Shown here piece by piece: positions 11,543 through 22,588 of a stretch of 64,000 nucleotides of DNA. Positions within the stretch are counted from its first letter, which is position 1, and each line of letters begins with the position of its first letter. Source of the stretch: Nissolia schottii (lineage: Eukaryota; Streptophyta; Magnoliopsida; Fabales; Fabaceae); the NCBI GenBank assembly GCA_003254905.1, contig QANU01098899.1:310001-374000 (forward strand). Reading direction: 5' to 3'. Below the pieces are notes generated by a model that saw only the letters and a list, made by a program, of their open reading frames with translations, was not told the origin of the DNA and did no database searches. The position numbers and the translations under genes were made by a program.

Positions 11543-12676
11543 CGCGAATTCACAATCACCTAAAAGCTCTTTTTTGCTGTTACTGCCACTGCTCTTCTTC
11601 AGAATGAAACCTTTCTTCTTCTTGTTAATTTGTGAAGCCCTTGGCCGAGTGGTTTTTAGACCACAGTTCTTACTTGGTAATGGGGGGGTCCAACTTTTTT
11701 TTATGCTTGGAATTTTTCTCAACATTTTCAACCCTTCGTTTTTTTTTTGTTTTTTTTTTTTTTTTTGGTGTGTGGGGAATTGTTCTTCACGCCGGATTCG
11801 TTCTGGTGGCACATTCTAGAGTGCAGTTAGTGCCGTTTCCTTTCCCAAGTAAATACACAAATCAAGAAAAATTGGTCCCCAAGATAAAGTAAGGCATTAC
11901 GTAACATGTTATGTGAAGAGAGACATAAATATTGAAATTAAAATGTCTCTGTGTCTCTGAATATGATTCTATCATATATATTTATGATTAACACGAGATG
12001 ATCCTTGCCCTTAATATTGATCAAGTACCTTTTGAGCTTGGAAAATATGATTGCTAGAGTAGTCTTGGTGTATTATATTACATATCGTATAATAAACATA
12101 CAATACATTATGCCTTTATCATTTATTCAGTACAAATCACAAATTGTACAAACTTATCCATCAAAATTTGCATATACATAATGAATAAGGTAAAGGACTA
12201 ATGAATATGGATGCCTTCGGGAAGGACTAATGAATATTAGGAGGGGGGAAAAAATGAATTTCATATAATCGCTCAACAACTTATATCATTAGATGTACTT
12301 TTCCCTGAAACAAGTGCTGTGGTTGACACTCCCACAAGTTTAGTAGAATGACCTAGTGAAAAGAATACATTCTGATTCTTGACATATGTAGAAGTTACAT
12401 AGTGAATACTCAAAAAAAAAAAGTAATCAAGTCTAGTTGTAAATGACCTAGCGTCTTCAGCAGCATGTCCTAACAAGCAAAATTTCTGCCAATTATGTAC
12501 CAAAATTTCTTCAGTCAGCAGTACAAAGGTAGCCACCCGTTTCAGTGATTCTATACCATCCGCCATGTCGCAAAGCAAGTTAAACATGTTGCTAGGCGCA
12601 ATATAACTTTTACAGTTTACCATATCCTGTCTTACAAACTCAGTCTTGACAAGCATGACTAGAAATGAGGGAGATG
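11543..12676. other. Spacer between the two PCS genes
   Basis: This 1.1 kb holds the promoter of PCS copy 1 and the 3' untranslated region of PCS copy 2. A minus-strand open frame of 127 codons at 12656-12273 starts 21 bp after the copy 2 stop. It matches no family I recognise and is most simply 3' UTR or an unspliced reading. Homopolymer T runs occur near 11735-11766. Confidence 0.55.
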
Positions 12677-15600
12677 CTAAGCAAAAGGAGCCCCAAGATC
12701 CTCATCTACCTTACCCTCTTGACATTTCTTGAGAAGGTGTAGCTGACGTCTTAAATGCATAACCTGAAATGCAGGTTTTATACAATAAGTTGAAGCTGGA
12801 GATAGAGAGTGCTTGTTTTTGTTGAGCAGTTTGTAATTCACAATGACTTAGTAACAACAATCTGAGGCACAACTGCACAAGACTCAGGTTTGCTACCGAC
12901 ATTTTGGATGCACTTGCGGCAGATATAGTTGTGAATAGAATTTGCATTTGTTATGTCACAACATTTCCACGGACACAAATGCAAGCTTCTATCTATATGA
13001 ATGAAAACGGTTCAAACAAGACTGCAAAGATAATCTTAGGGTTTTAAAGCATACCTCAGCATCAAGGTTATATAATAGGAACAATTTATTACCACTAGGA
13101 GTTATCAAAAGATTATATGCACTAGAACACTTGAGAAGAAGAAAAGAAAGATATTTTATTTTTGTTTAAAGAACAAAAAAATATTAAGATAGCTACCTCT
13201 TCTTGAAGCAAAGTAGGTAGGTTTTCAATTGAAACCAGGCCATCTATTTCCCTCAAGAGCTGCTCATCTTTGATGCCAGACCACGTTGTAGATGGTAACG
13301 ACAGTAGAAGCACTGTTAGCACATCAGTGCTAGCTGGGTGCATCCTAATGTACTTACTTGGGCTAGAGCAATTGCAACATGATTTCCGAGGAGATGAAGG
13401 AATCAGCACATCGACCCCTTGTTCACTGTTACCATTTACCACCGTCCCACAAACCATTGTTATTGGCTTGTCATCTTCAGCTTTCCAGCATTTCACACAT
13501 GGATCTTGACAGCAATACTCTGCTGATAAGCCAAGTTTTCCACCTAAAATCTCGGCTCCTTGGCAACAAATACTTGCAGCAATGTCAGGTAAGGTGTCTC
13601 TATCACCTGAAATTTGTGACTGTATGCCGCAAGAATTTGACAAAAAGGAAGCCACGTGTTTGAAAAGCCCTGTCTCCTGCACCTGTTTCAATACCTCTTC
13701 CTGCGTAACAAAGAAGTTAACCACTGTAAAATAAAAATGTTGGAGAGAATTATGACAAGTTGAGATGAAACTATTAAACCTTGATGGCAAGCCTTGCGTT
13801 CTCCTCTGAGCTTAAACTTGGACCGCCTTCTTCTCGCCTCCTGATCTCTGCGATCCACTTGATGAATTCCTCAAAATTAGATGGGAGCGATATGGCTATG
13901 ACTGAAAGAACCTTGTGAATGTCTTTCACATCCTCTGATTTTAACAGAAGAGGAACGTCATCCATTAGGAATTTTGCAATACTAATCCAACTCTCATGTT
14001 TGCAGCTCTGCAACATCAGCAGAAGAACATAATAGATCCAACTCATACAAGCATAAACAATAAAAGAAAACGCAAGCATGATGCAATGTAAAGAAACTAC
14101 ACACATGTAAAAAAGTTTTACATTCAGATAATTGCAGAACTCATAGGTCTGTTTAAATCAAGGGATCGCCCATAAAAGATACATATTTCAAGCACACACA
14201 TGGTCCAACGTGCAAACTGATTTTCTGAATGACTTTCCCATTAAACCGCAGTCAAAACTTTTAAAATTCACATTAGTAAAATTCTATATCAACTGACAAT
14301 GAAATAATATCACAAAAAATAAAGCACCTAAATGGATGTTTGCACATAAAACATTGTAATCATGGAATACAATGACAAAAAAGGTATTCCACAATTTTCC
14401 CCTGTAGTTTGAAGAGACAAACTAACAAGTTCATGTTTATTACAAACAACTATCCCCTATTCAGGAAGGTAAATTGCAGTTCACTTCACAATAATCAATA
14501 ATTGCTAGCCAGAAGACCACTGATCACACACAAGAAATAAACCAACGTGCTCCTACGAACAAGTTCATCATATGAGCAAGCACGCTTAAAGAAATAATCC
14601 AACAATTTAATGTCCATGCCTACATTTTTATATATAATGCAATGTCAAGTTTTGGCTCACTATATAAAAGAAAGGTAAATACCAGAGTATAAAGCATGCC
14701 AGGTTCCCTGTGAGGCCTTGATATAAGCATGAACCTGAAGAGAACCATTAGAAAAAGTACATATGTAATTAACATTAAAATTGAGCAGTTAATATTTACG
14801 GAATTGCAATCACTGGCATTCTAAAAGTAAGATTAATTAGACTCACAAGGCCATCGGAAAAAGTATAAAATTATACAAGAAATTACCCCCTAGTTTGTCC
14901 AGTGGATTCATCAACATAGTTCATGCCTTCCCAAAGAAGTTTAAGTGGAACCCAGTGGGGAGGATACTTGAAACGTGCAACATCCAAAATAAGTGCCATG
15001 TCCTTTCCAACGTGGTAGCCACCAATAGGAGAAAAGTGACCAGTTCCTGTCTGTCATGAAAGTTCACTTAACATTCTAATCACTTTTTTTCTGGAATTAA
15101 ATATATGCACCCCTATCGTCTGCCAAAACAAAATTTATAGGAAGAAGCAGATTCAATAATGAAGAATTACAAGAGCCACTTCGAGTGCAACTGCAAGGTG
15201 AAGCAAAAACAATGATCAAATGTTTTGTGTTCCCCTTATGTCAAAGTTCCATAAAGCGTAACACATACTTGTTTGAGGGCAGCTCGGTGGTATGATGCGA
15301 TTACATGACAGTCATCAGAAGTCGAACACTTGATGACATAGTTACGAAAATCATCAATGCAGCTATGGCTTGCATGAAAGGCTTCAACCTTAGCTCCAGC
15401 ACAATGAGCCAAGCACACAAGTTTACCAAACGAGATGCCTCTAGCTTTGACCTTTTCTAGAGGTTCACAGCAGTCCAGCATAGATTCATCAAACCATCTC
15501 CAAGGTCCTGTGTAGATAAGTTACCAGAAGCAGGAAACTAGATTGATCGGCTTCAATCATTCAAACCCTAATTAAAATTGGAATTGCATTCATTCAAACA

Positions 15601-15924
15601 ATGAAGGGGCATACCTTTCCATTTCCTGCCGGGATCGATGGCAAGGGCGTTCAAGACCATGGACAAGCTGGCGAGGCCGCAGTAGGCGGGCTCGGATTGG
15701 GTCTGGAAATAGGAGACGAGCTTATAGAAGCCTTCCATGTTCCCATTTTGAATGGCTTCGTGAAATAGTTTCTGTCATACACACAACAAAGGATTCAGCA
15801 TCAATCGAAACATGGATGGAATTCAGAGAGAGGGGGACCCACCCACCTTGCCATGAGAGGAACCGAAATCGACAGCAGGGGGGCATGATAGAAACCGTCT
15901 ATACAACCCCGCCGTCGCCGCCAT
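12677..15924 (-). CDS. PCS2: Phytochelatin synthase, copy 2 (complete, 8 exons, 502 aa)
   Basis: Tandem paralogue of copy 1, with the same exon plan. Exons: 15924-15847, 15771-15615, 15507-15269, 15050-14887, 14734-14683, 14007-13780, 13700-13197, 12763-12677; total 1509 nt in frame. Exons 2-6 have identical lengths in the two copies (157, 239, 164, 52, 228), which shows that they are duplicates. One extra residue in exon 1 ([20 protein letters not shown]) shifts the triad to Cys57 (SEPAYCG), His163 ([12 protein letters not shown]) and Asp181 ([12 protein letters not shown]). The C-terminal half is shorter in exon 7 (504 versus 525 nt) and has different Cys groups (ICCQG, YCCQDPC, CCNC), so metal response may differ. 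The tail ends [10 protein letters not shown]. The N-terminal half is much more conserved than the C-terminal half, as usual in the family. A second possible first exon lies 1.65 kb upstream. Confidence 0.96.
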
Positions 15925-17570
15925 TCTCAATCACCGCCGCCGCCCACCAGCGCGAACGCGTCTTCTCAACTATCTTAACCTTTTATATCATATGTATGTG
16001 AGCTATAAATTGCCCCTAAATCGTTTTTATTAGGAAATCAATTCTCTTGTATCAAAATTAATTGTGCCATAAGAGACAAACACACAAAAATATGACAAAC
16101 AGAATTTCACTTATTTAAAAATTTTATATTTTTTATTTTCTTTACACGATAAAATATGACAATTTCTAATACTAGATGATTTATTTTCTTTTTATTAATT
16201 GTCTTGTAATGGATTTTAGTAATAGTTTTTCTGTTTTTTCTATAAATAAAAAAAGCCTAAAGTACCACTTGTTTTTGGTAGAGGAAGTAGCATATAGTCA
16301 TATATAAATGTATATTTTTATGGGGTTATTCTGATATCTCGTTAAATTTGAGGGTATCGATACCATAACATCTTAAGATTTTGCATGTCTCACTAAATCA
16401 AATTGTTTATTGTTTTAAATTTGTGATTGAATTACAATCATTCAAATACAAAAAGAGGTATTAATACCTTTATTAAAGATTGGGTACCGAATAAATAACC
16501 TATTTTTATATCATGAATTTCACTTGCTACAATTTTTTTTTTAAAAAATGCTATTATATATTTTTTTTTTTGCTATTTATTTTAAGAAGGTAAGAATATG
16601 TTTTTAGTAAAATCAGAAGAGAGTACACTCCATAAATAAATAGAAAAATACTTTAAAGCAAACAAATACGTTCAATATCGTTATTTGATTAGCAAGGTGA
16701 GTTACAATACCTATGAAATGGAAGACGCGTACGTACGTACATGAATGAAAAGAAAAATCAAATCTGAGAAAGTTATGACGAATCACTAATCAGTATTAAG
16801 ACTATTTAGTTTTCCAAGCTTTTGGGTATCTGCGTATATTGATATGCTTTGGTAGAATTACATGCGTGTAAGTCAAAATAAAATCATATTGGACTATTAA
16901 TTGTTGGAGGCCATGTAGACGCGCTTTAGATGCTTCCTTTTTTATTTTGTTTTTTTCTTTTTATTATTATTATTATCAACGGGGCCAAAGGCCTAAAATA
17001 GAAAAACTAAATTACAGCAATATGATAGAATAGGGTTCCCACAGAATCAGCAAAAAAAAAAAAAAAAAAGTAAGAAAAATTCCAAAAGGCATAGAATGAA
17101 GAAACATATCCTAATAGCTCTGTTTGGCCAGCAAATTTGCGCAGCTTTTTGCCTCCTTGAATATGGTTGAAACTCGACACTCCACTCTTGAGTTATTTGA
17201 TGTAGAATTTTAAATGTTTTAGTCTTTTTTACTGAAACTCTATACTCTATGCTATCATGTCATGTTAATAAATAAATAGACACAAACGTTTAAATTTTAT
17301 TTTATAAAATTTTAGGATTTTATTTTTATATTTCTGTCTTAATATGAGATGAACATGTTCAAAAACCAATCCGAGAAAATCCAAATTCACCTTATGTGAT
17401 TTGGGGTTTCTTTTAAAACGTACAATAGCAACGTCACTGACTCTCGATCTTTCTTGACCATTATACTAACATTTTATTATAACTTGAAGAGCTTAGCTAA
17501 TATTATACACTAAGAACATAAAGCAATAAGCAATAAGCAATAGAATAAAAATCAAGAAGAAGGCACTGAC
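15925..17570. other. Upstream region of PCS copy 2, no other gene seen
   Basis: AT-rich. It contains one inverted-repeat MITE copy (16326-16500, listed separately), a GTAC tandem (ACGTACGTAC near 16730) and poly-A/T runs. If the exon at 17571-17639 is an alternative first exon of PCS copy 2, this whole stretch would be an intron; otherwise it is promoter and spacer. Confidence 0.5.
16326..16500. mobile_element. Small inverted-repeat MITE, family A, copy 1
   Basis: The ends face each other: GGGTATCGATACC near the left and GAGGTATTAATACC near the right. The middle reads TTGTTTATTGTTTTAAATTTGTGATT. The same layout recurs at 18173-18340 and 48491-48665, so this is a dispersed family about 170 bp long. 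No open reading frame. The superfamily is unknown because a target duplication is not clear. Confidence 0.65.
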
Positions 17571-17639
17571 CTTGCCTTCATCGGAATGGAAATCAACAGC
17601 TGGAGGTGAAGGAAGGGGTCTTTTGTAGAAACCATTCAT
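17571..17639 (-). CDS. Orphan or alternative first exon of a phytochelatin synthase
   Basis: The minus strand reads MNGFYKRPLPSPPAVDFHSDEGK, 23 codons, ending in AAG at a GT donor (GTCAGTGCC). The motif Y-x-R-x-L-P-S-P-P-A-x-x-F and the phase-0 junction after GK are the hallmarks of PCS exon 1. No matching exon 2 follows before the first exon of copy 2 at 15924, 1.65 kb downstream on this strand. It could be spliced to exon 2 of copy 2 (in frame), giving an alternative N-terminus, or it could be the last relic of a third tandem PCS gene. Lotus japonicus is known to carry a small tandem PCS family with splice variants, which makes both readings plausible. Confidence 0.8.
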
Positions 17640-18002
17640 TAATTAATTGTAAGTAGTAATAGTTATTATTAATTACTACTGTTATCAGAAAGGGGATATA
17701 TATATGAACCAAGAAGAACTGAAAAGGGAGCTAACAGAGACACTGCAGGGAGAATGAAATATTTATACTATAATGTCAACAATGGTCAATATATGTGAAA
17801 CTTAATTAGAATCATTGGCAGATAAAGATAAAAGAGGAAATAAATAATGTTGATTTTTTTCTCCTGTTTTAGCTAAAAAGAATAGCGATTCAATCGCTTA
17901 TTGTTAGGGAGTAATTAATAAGAACTTATTTATAGTTTAAAGTATTAATTTATAATGTCAATTATAAAAGTTAAGTTTAATGGTAAAATAACGTGTAACT
18001 AA

Positions 18003-18564
18003 GGGTCTGTTTGTCATGCCACATAGGATAATGACTGATAGAATAAAGTAGACCTGATTAAATTTTAATATAGTGTTTAAGATGACATATGATAAAAATT
18101 GATAGGATAAACTAATTTTTAATTGTTATTATTTTATTAGTAATATTATTAAGAATATTATTATTATGATTAGGTATTACTTGGGTATCTCATTAAATTT
18201 AAGGTATTGATACTCTATGGTTATCTCACATGTCTTACTAACTCCAATTATTTATTATTTTAAACCTAAAAATAAATCATGACCGTTGAAATATAAAGAT
18301 ATACCGATACCCTTATAAAAACTAGAGTATCGAAAGTAGAACTTTATTATTGTTATTACATTATTTCGGATTCACCTCACTCTTATAAAGTTTAATCTCA
18401 TCCTCATATGCTAGATTAACTTATCCATCAAAATAATTGATAAAAAATCTTTAATAAATTAACTTATTCAATCAAGTGTATGCGCCAAACACCAGATAAA
18501 ATAATAGTAGACTGGATAAACTTATCTAATATGGCATAATTCTAATTCTGTGCCAAACTAACCC
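18003..18564. mobile_element. Tourist-like MITE (PIF/Harbinger type), 562 bp
   Basis: Left end GGGTCTGTTTGTCATGCC; the right end inverse reads GGGTTAGTTTGGCAC. Both are flanked by TAA (18000-18002 and 18565-18567), the 3-bp target typical of PIF/Harbinger. Internal inverted similarity includes TAGGATAA/TTATCTAATATGGCAT. It has been interrupted by a copy of MITE family A (18173-18340). No coding capacity. Confidence 0.7.
18173..18340. mobile_element. Small inverted-repeat MITE, family A, copy 2 (nested in the Tourist-like MITE)
   Basis: The left end contains TTTAAGGTATTGATAC and the right end GATACCCTTATAAAAAC. The middle (AATTATTTATTATTTTAAACC) matches copies 1 and 3. It sits inside the 18003-18564 element, so it inserted later. 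Confidence 0.6.
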
Positions 18565-19419
18565 TAAATGATATAGTTTAAAAGAAAAATATTTATACTA
18601 ACAATATATGTTAATATTAAACTTTGAAAAAACTTTTGCTATGTGCTATACAAAAATAAATATATAGAACGTTTTACTAAAAATGACCAAACGAGCTTAA
18701 AACTAAGCATTAAGAATAGTAAATGCTGACAATGAAACTTATGGAAATTTAAAGGCATGGCCAACCGTTTCTGACCATTATATGCTTGCTATCTTACGAA
18801 TTAATTGTTGTAATTGTTTAGCTCTTTAAACTGAATAATATATGTTGGCAACGCATACGGAACGTGCATGTATTGTTTTTTCTTTTATTTTCCATTTCTG
18901 TCATGAAATATATGAATTGTTATTAACTTATTATCACTTCACTTGTACTTTGGTACTAATGGGGGAAATGATTTTGGGTTGGACAGGGTCATGCACAACA
19001 ACTGCTCGACACAATTACCACCCTTTGATTGTTTGTCGAACTGAATAGCACCACTTTTAATGGGGCTGCAACTAACCCAATACATCACATTACACTAGAT
19101 AGTGTGTTTTTAGGTTGTATTTAGTGTTAGAGATAAGGGAATATGACAAAGACACATGAATAACAAATTCTTGTATTTTTTGTATTTGGTTAAAATTAGA
19201 ATAGAAAAGACAATATATTTTTGTTTAAAAAGACACAAAATTAAAGTTTAGTAAGACAAAATATTTCTCTGTCTTTATTCTCTTGGCTCTCCCTCCTCTC
19301 ATATCTCTCATAGTAAATGCAACCTCAAGGCCTACCTCTTATTATAAAATTTAATTCCATAATATATCTGCACTTATTTGTAATATTGTTTGTGTAAAAA
19401 AAAAAAAACTCCAACTTTA

Positions 19420-19683
19420 NCAAAGTTTGTTTTTAGTTCCTGTAAAATTTTAAAGTTTGCTTTTAGTCCGTGTGTCTGGCTGGGTTAACGGCGCTGATGT
19501 GGCGTGCCACGTGGCATAATTATGTCACGTGGGCGCTGTTAACGGTCACGTCAGCGCCGTTAACCCAAGCCAGATACATGGACTAAAAACAAACTTTGAA
19601 ATTTTACAAGGACTAAAAATTTTACACAAGGACTAAAAACAAACTTTGAAATTTTACAGGGATTAAAAACTTAATTAAGCCCT
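19420..19683. mobile_element. Hairpin MITE related to the 22589-23923 element
   Basis: Two arms rich in TTTTTAGTxCxTGTAAAATTT and its inverse surround a GC-rich centre: CTGGCTGGGTTAACGGCGCTGA facing GTCAGCGCCGTTAACCCAAGCCAG, with GTGGCGTGCCACGTGGCAT between (arms paraphrased, positions about 19485-19575). The arm text and the centre match the long inverted repeats at 22589 and 23923, so both belong to one family. The right end reads TTAATTAAGCCC. The left end is obscured by a poly-A run and an N at 19420. A short internal duplication of the right arm is present (19598-19660). Confidence 0.65.
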
Positions 19684-20213
19684 TTCAAATATTTGGTTGA
19701 CAATACATTCGTTACATTATTATTATTGTATTAATTTAATTTATCTCTCAAATAAAGTGTCATAATTTTTTTGGTCAATCATTATTGTTATTATTATAGA
19801 ATAAACTTCTATTTTCTTTTTGTCATTTTCTTATTCTATCAAAGTAAAAGCTGGGCTTATGTTCACAACGTAAATGGCCCAAACAATGATAAAATAAATA
19901 ATTGGCCCAAACAATGACAAAAACATGTAATTGGGCCAACCAATCACAAAAACATGTATAAATGGCCCACACTACTGAAAATCAATGATGTTGTATTCCT
20001 GTTTGTGAGCCTAGTAACAGAATTAACTGCCTCTGCTTCCGACCAAGAAATCGCAAAAAGAAACGGTTCTTCTTGATGAACGCAATTCCCCTCAACCCTA
20101 GCCCCTTCTCTTCTTAATTTTTCTTCATTTTATGCGTAATTTTTAAAAATCAATAGAATTGAATATAAATTACAATTACTATTGAAATTTACAGGGAGAT
20201 AGCAGGGGAGAAT

Positions 20214-21549
20214 GGAAGGATCGGCAATATTCCAATTGCCTTTGGGCTTTGGAGGAGTTGGCAAACGTTAGGTCTCAAGAGGGAAAGATTCTCACTAAAC
20301 CTTTCATTGGTATATGCAAAAGTGTGTTACCTGTTTTAGGTATGTCATGTCATATATATGCCATATACTTTAAATTAGTTATATCTCATTAACTCAGATA
20401 AATAGCATCAATTTTTTTTTTTAATTAGTATCATTTAATGCTATAGATAGGTAATCAATCATTCAGTTGCTAATACGTTTAGCCTTAATTTCTGAGTATC
20501 AATTTTCAAGAGCATTATAATGATACTTAATAGTATTTGATTTCAGACAAGTTTGGAGGAGCATTTTCATTTGTAAGATCTGATGTTGGTGGTAACATAT
20601 CGGTACCATTTTCACTTACACTTGATTGATATGCTCTTCATTTTTCTTGAATATTCTCTTTGATAACTTATAACTCACTTTTTGTTCCCTGCAGAGATTG
20701 GAATCTAAGTATCAATCCGACCCTTCTGAATACAAATTCTTACACAGTTTAGTGGAAAAACAAGTTGCAGCTAAAACACACAAAGCTTCATCCAGCTGCA
20801 CAAGTGGCCTAGTATGGTTGACAAGGTATTAATATATGCAAATGCTTATGCACTGTTTGTGCTTCAATTCTGGCATGAGATTAGTTTTGATATATTGTTA
20901 TAGGTGAGACTTTTGAAATAACGAGCACAACAGTCAAAATATTTTTGTTGATGTAGCAATATATAATTGGATGTCTGTATAAAACTATTTTAAGTACATA
21001 AACCCTTCTTGAAATGTTGTTGTGAGTTTCAACATTAAGGTGTCAATTTGTGATAATATCTTGTTTTAAAACTTGTTAATTAGGAGCATGGATTACACAG
21101 TACAAATGTTCAGCAACTTACATGAACATCAGGATTGGAGCATGCAAGATGCTTGTTCTGATTCATACAAGACAATGAAAAATTGGCATGGCTGGTTAAC
21201 TAGCAAGAGTTTCAAAGTACATTCCAAAATGCTGCTTATGGATTATTTCATTCTTTCATTTTTTTTAATTGATTTATACATCAATCTTATAAAACCACTG
21301 AATTGACTTACACAAATTCTGTACCGGTTTCTCTTCAGTGCTTGCTGAGAATCATAAACTCCTGGTACAAATTTTTCACTATACTAAATGTAGTATGATG
21401 ATATGATCTAAGAAATTATGCTAAGCTGAAGTTTATTTACCATATAAAATTCTTTATCACAATGCTGAATGCGAAATTATATTCCATTTAACACATTGTG
21501 TTCATTGTTATTTCAGGCTAGTGTTGGAATGGATGATGTAAAAGCTTAA
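20214..21549 (+). pseudogene. Glycolipid transfer protein (GLTP) gene, broken copy
   Basis: Cytosolic GLTP-fold proteins carry sphingolipids between membranes. Exon-like pieces with correct splice signals: 20214-20339 (KPFIGICKSVLPVL), 20547-20602 (DKFGGAFSFVRSDVGGNIS), 20695-20825 (RLESKYQSDPSEYKFLHSL, then SSSCTSGLVWLTR), 21084-21216 (SMDYTVQMFSNL, DWSMQDACSDSY, NWHGWLTSKSFK), 21339-21364 (LAENHKLL), 21517-21549 (ASVGMDDVKA, stop). The headgroup-site residues Asp and Asn (SDVGGN), Trp (VWLTR) and His (WHGW) are kept. However, the ATG at 20214 (MEGSAIF) is one base out of frame with the rest, and about 35 family residues between SKSFK and AENHK (the region usually reading like ALKLAPDRKKFM) are absent. 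It is therefore most likely a pseudogene or a badly shortened paralogue. Confidence 0.85.
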
Positions 21550-22588
21550 TGATCAAACTGAATATCTGTAAAGCTGAGTGGTTCTCCCTTCTTTCACTAC
21601 AATTTTATTATTTTATTTGTTACTGTCTGTCCTGATATTGTTAAATTATTGGTACATATGAAGAATACACCATGTACAAATTGTGGTATAGGTTGCTATG
21701 AATTTCTAAATGATGTTGTATGTATTTGAGAAATGCAGATTGCTATTAGGCGTTTCATTTTATATCCAACTCAAACTGCTAATCAATCAGTTTTATGTAC
21801 TTTTGAGATTCTTTTTGAGAAAGGTGAAAGGATTAATATTATTTTTTAATATTGTTTTTTTCAAGGGATCCAAGCTCCTGAGGCTTAATTATATCCTTAT
21901 TCCAGTCAAACGAGACATAAACCACGTGGCATTGTGACTAATTGTTGGAACTTGGAATTATATCGAGTTTATATTTGATCAAAATTAAGTCCAATTATCA
22001 CATTTTATATAGTGGTGTTTTTGGGCAATGTTCTAATGTAGTCTTAACGCATAACACTAGTCATTTAAACCTTTTTTTTTAAAAGTAATTTGACATTTAT
22101 TTCTCTTAAATAAAGTTTTAAACTCAATTTTTGTAAGAAAAAAAATGCTAGTGATGCAAAAGATTTACATGTAATCCACTTAAATCAAATTAAGAATGCG
22201 GTAAACTTCAAATATTAGGGACTTGAATTCAAATATTAGGGACTTGAACTCAACAAAAATTGCAGACATGAAATTTTATGTCTTAATAGTAGGTGAGAGA
22301 GAGCATATTTTCAATGTTAATATAAAGCTTTAAAGTGAAACAATGAACTGATTCAAATTGAAAAACATTTCGCATGAAATATATTACAAATTCATCTTGA
22401 TCAATCGGGCTGCTTATTACTATCCATGGATGATAATTATTTATAAAGGAAGTGCCCGAGCTCAGAAAATACGTAAATTTACATATTAGAGTTTGAATTT
22501 TACATCAATTACTTTATGAAGAGAATTTCCTATTCTTGGGTTATTCTTCTCGTGTGTTCTACGTGCTACACAAGTAATATAAATTAAA

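Noticed and set aside
11574-11892. Phe-rich frames upstream of PCS copy 1
   Set aside because: Produced by homopolymer T; no family match, and they overlap the PCS first exon and promoter on the other strand.
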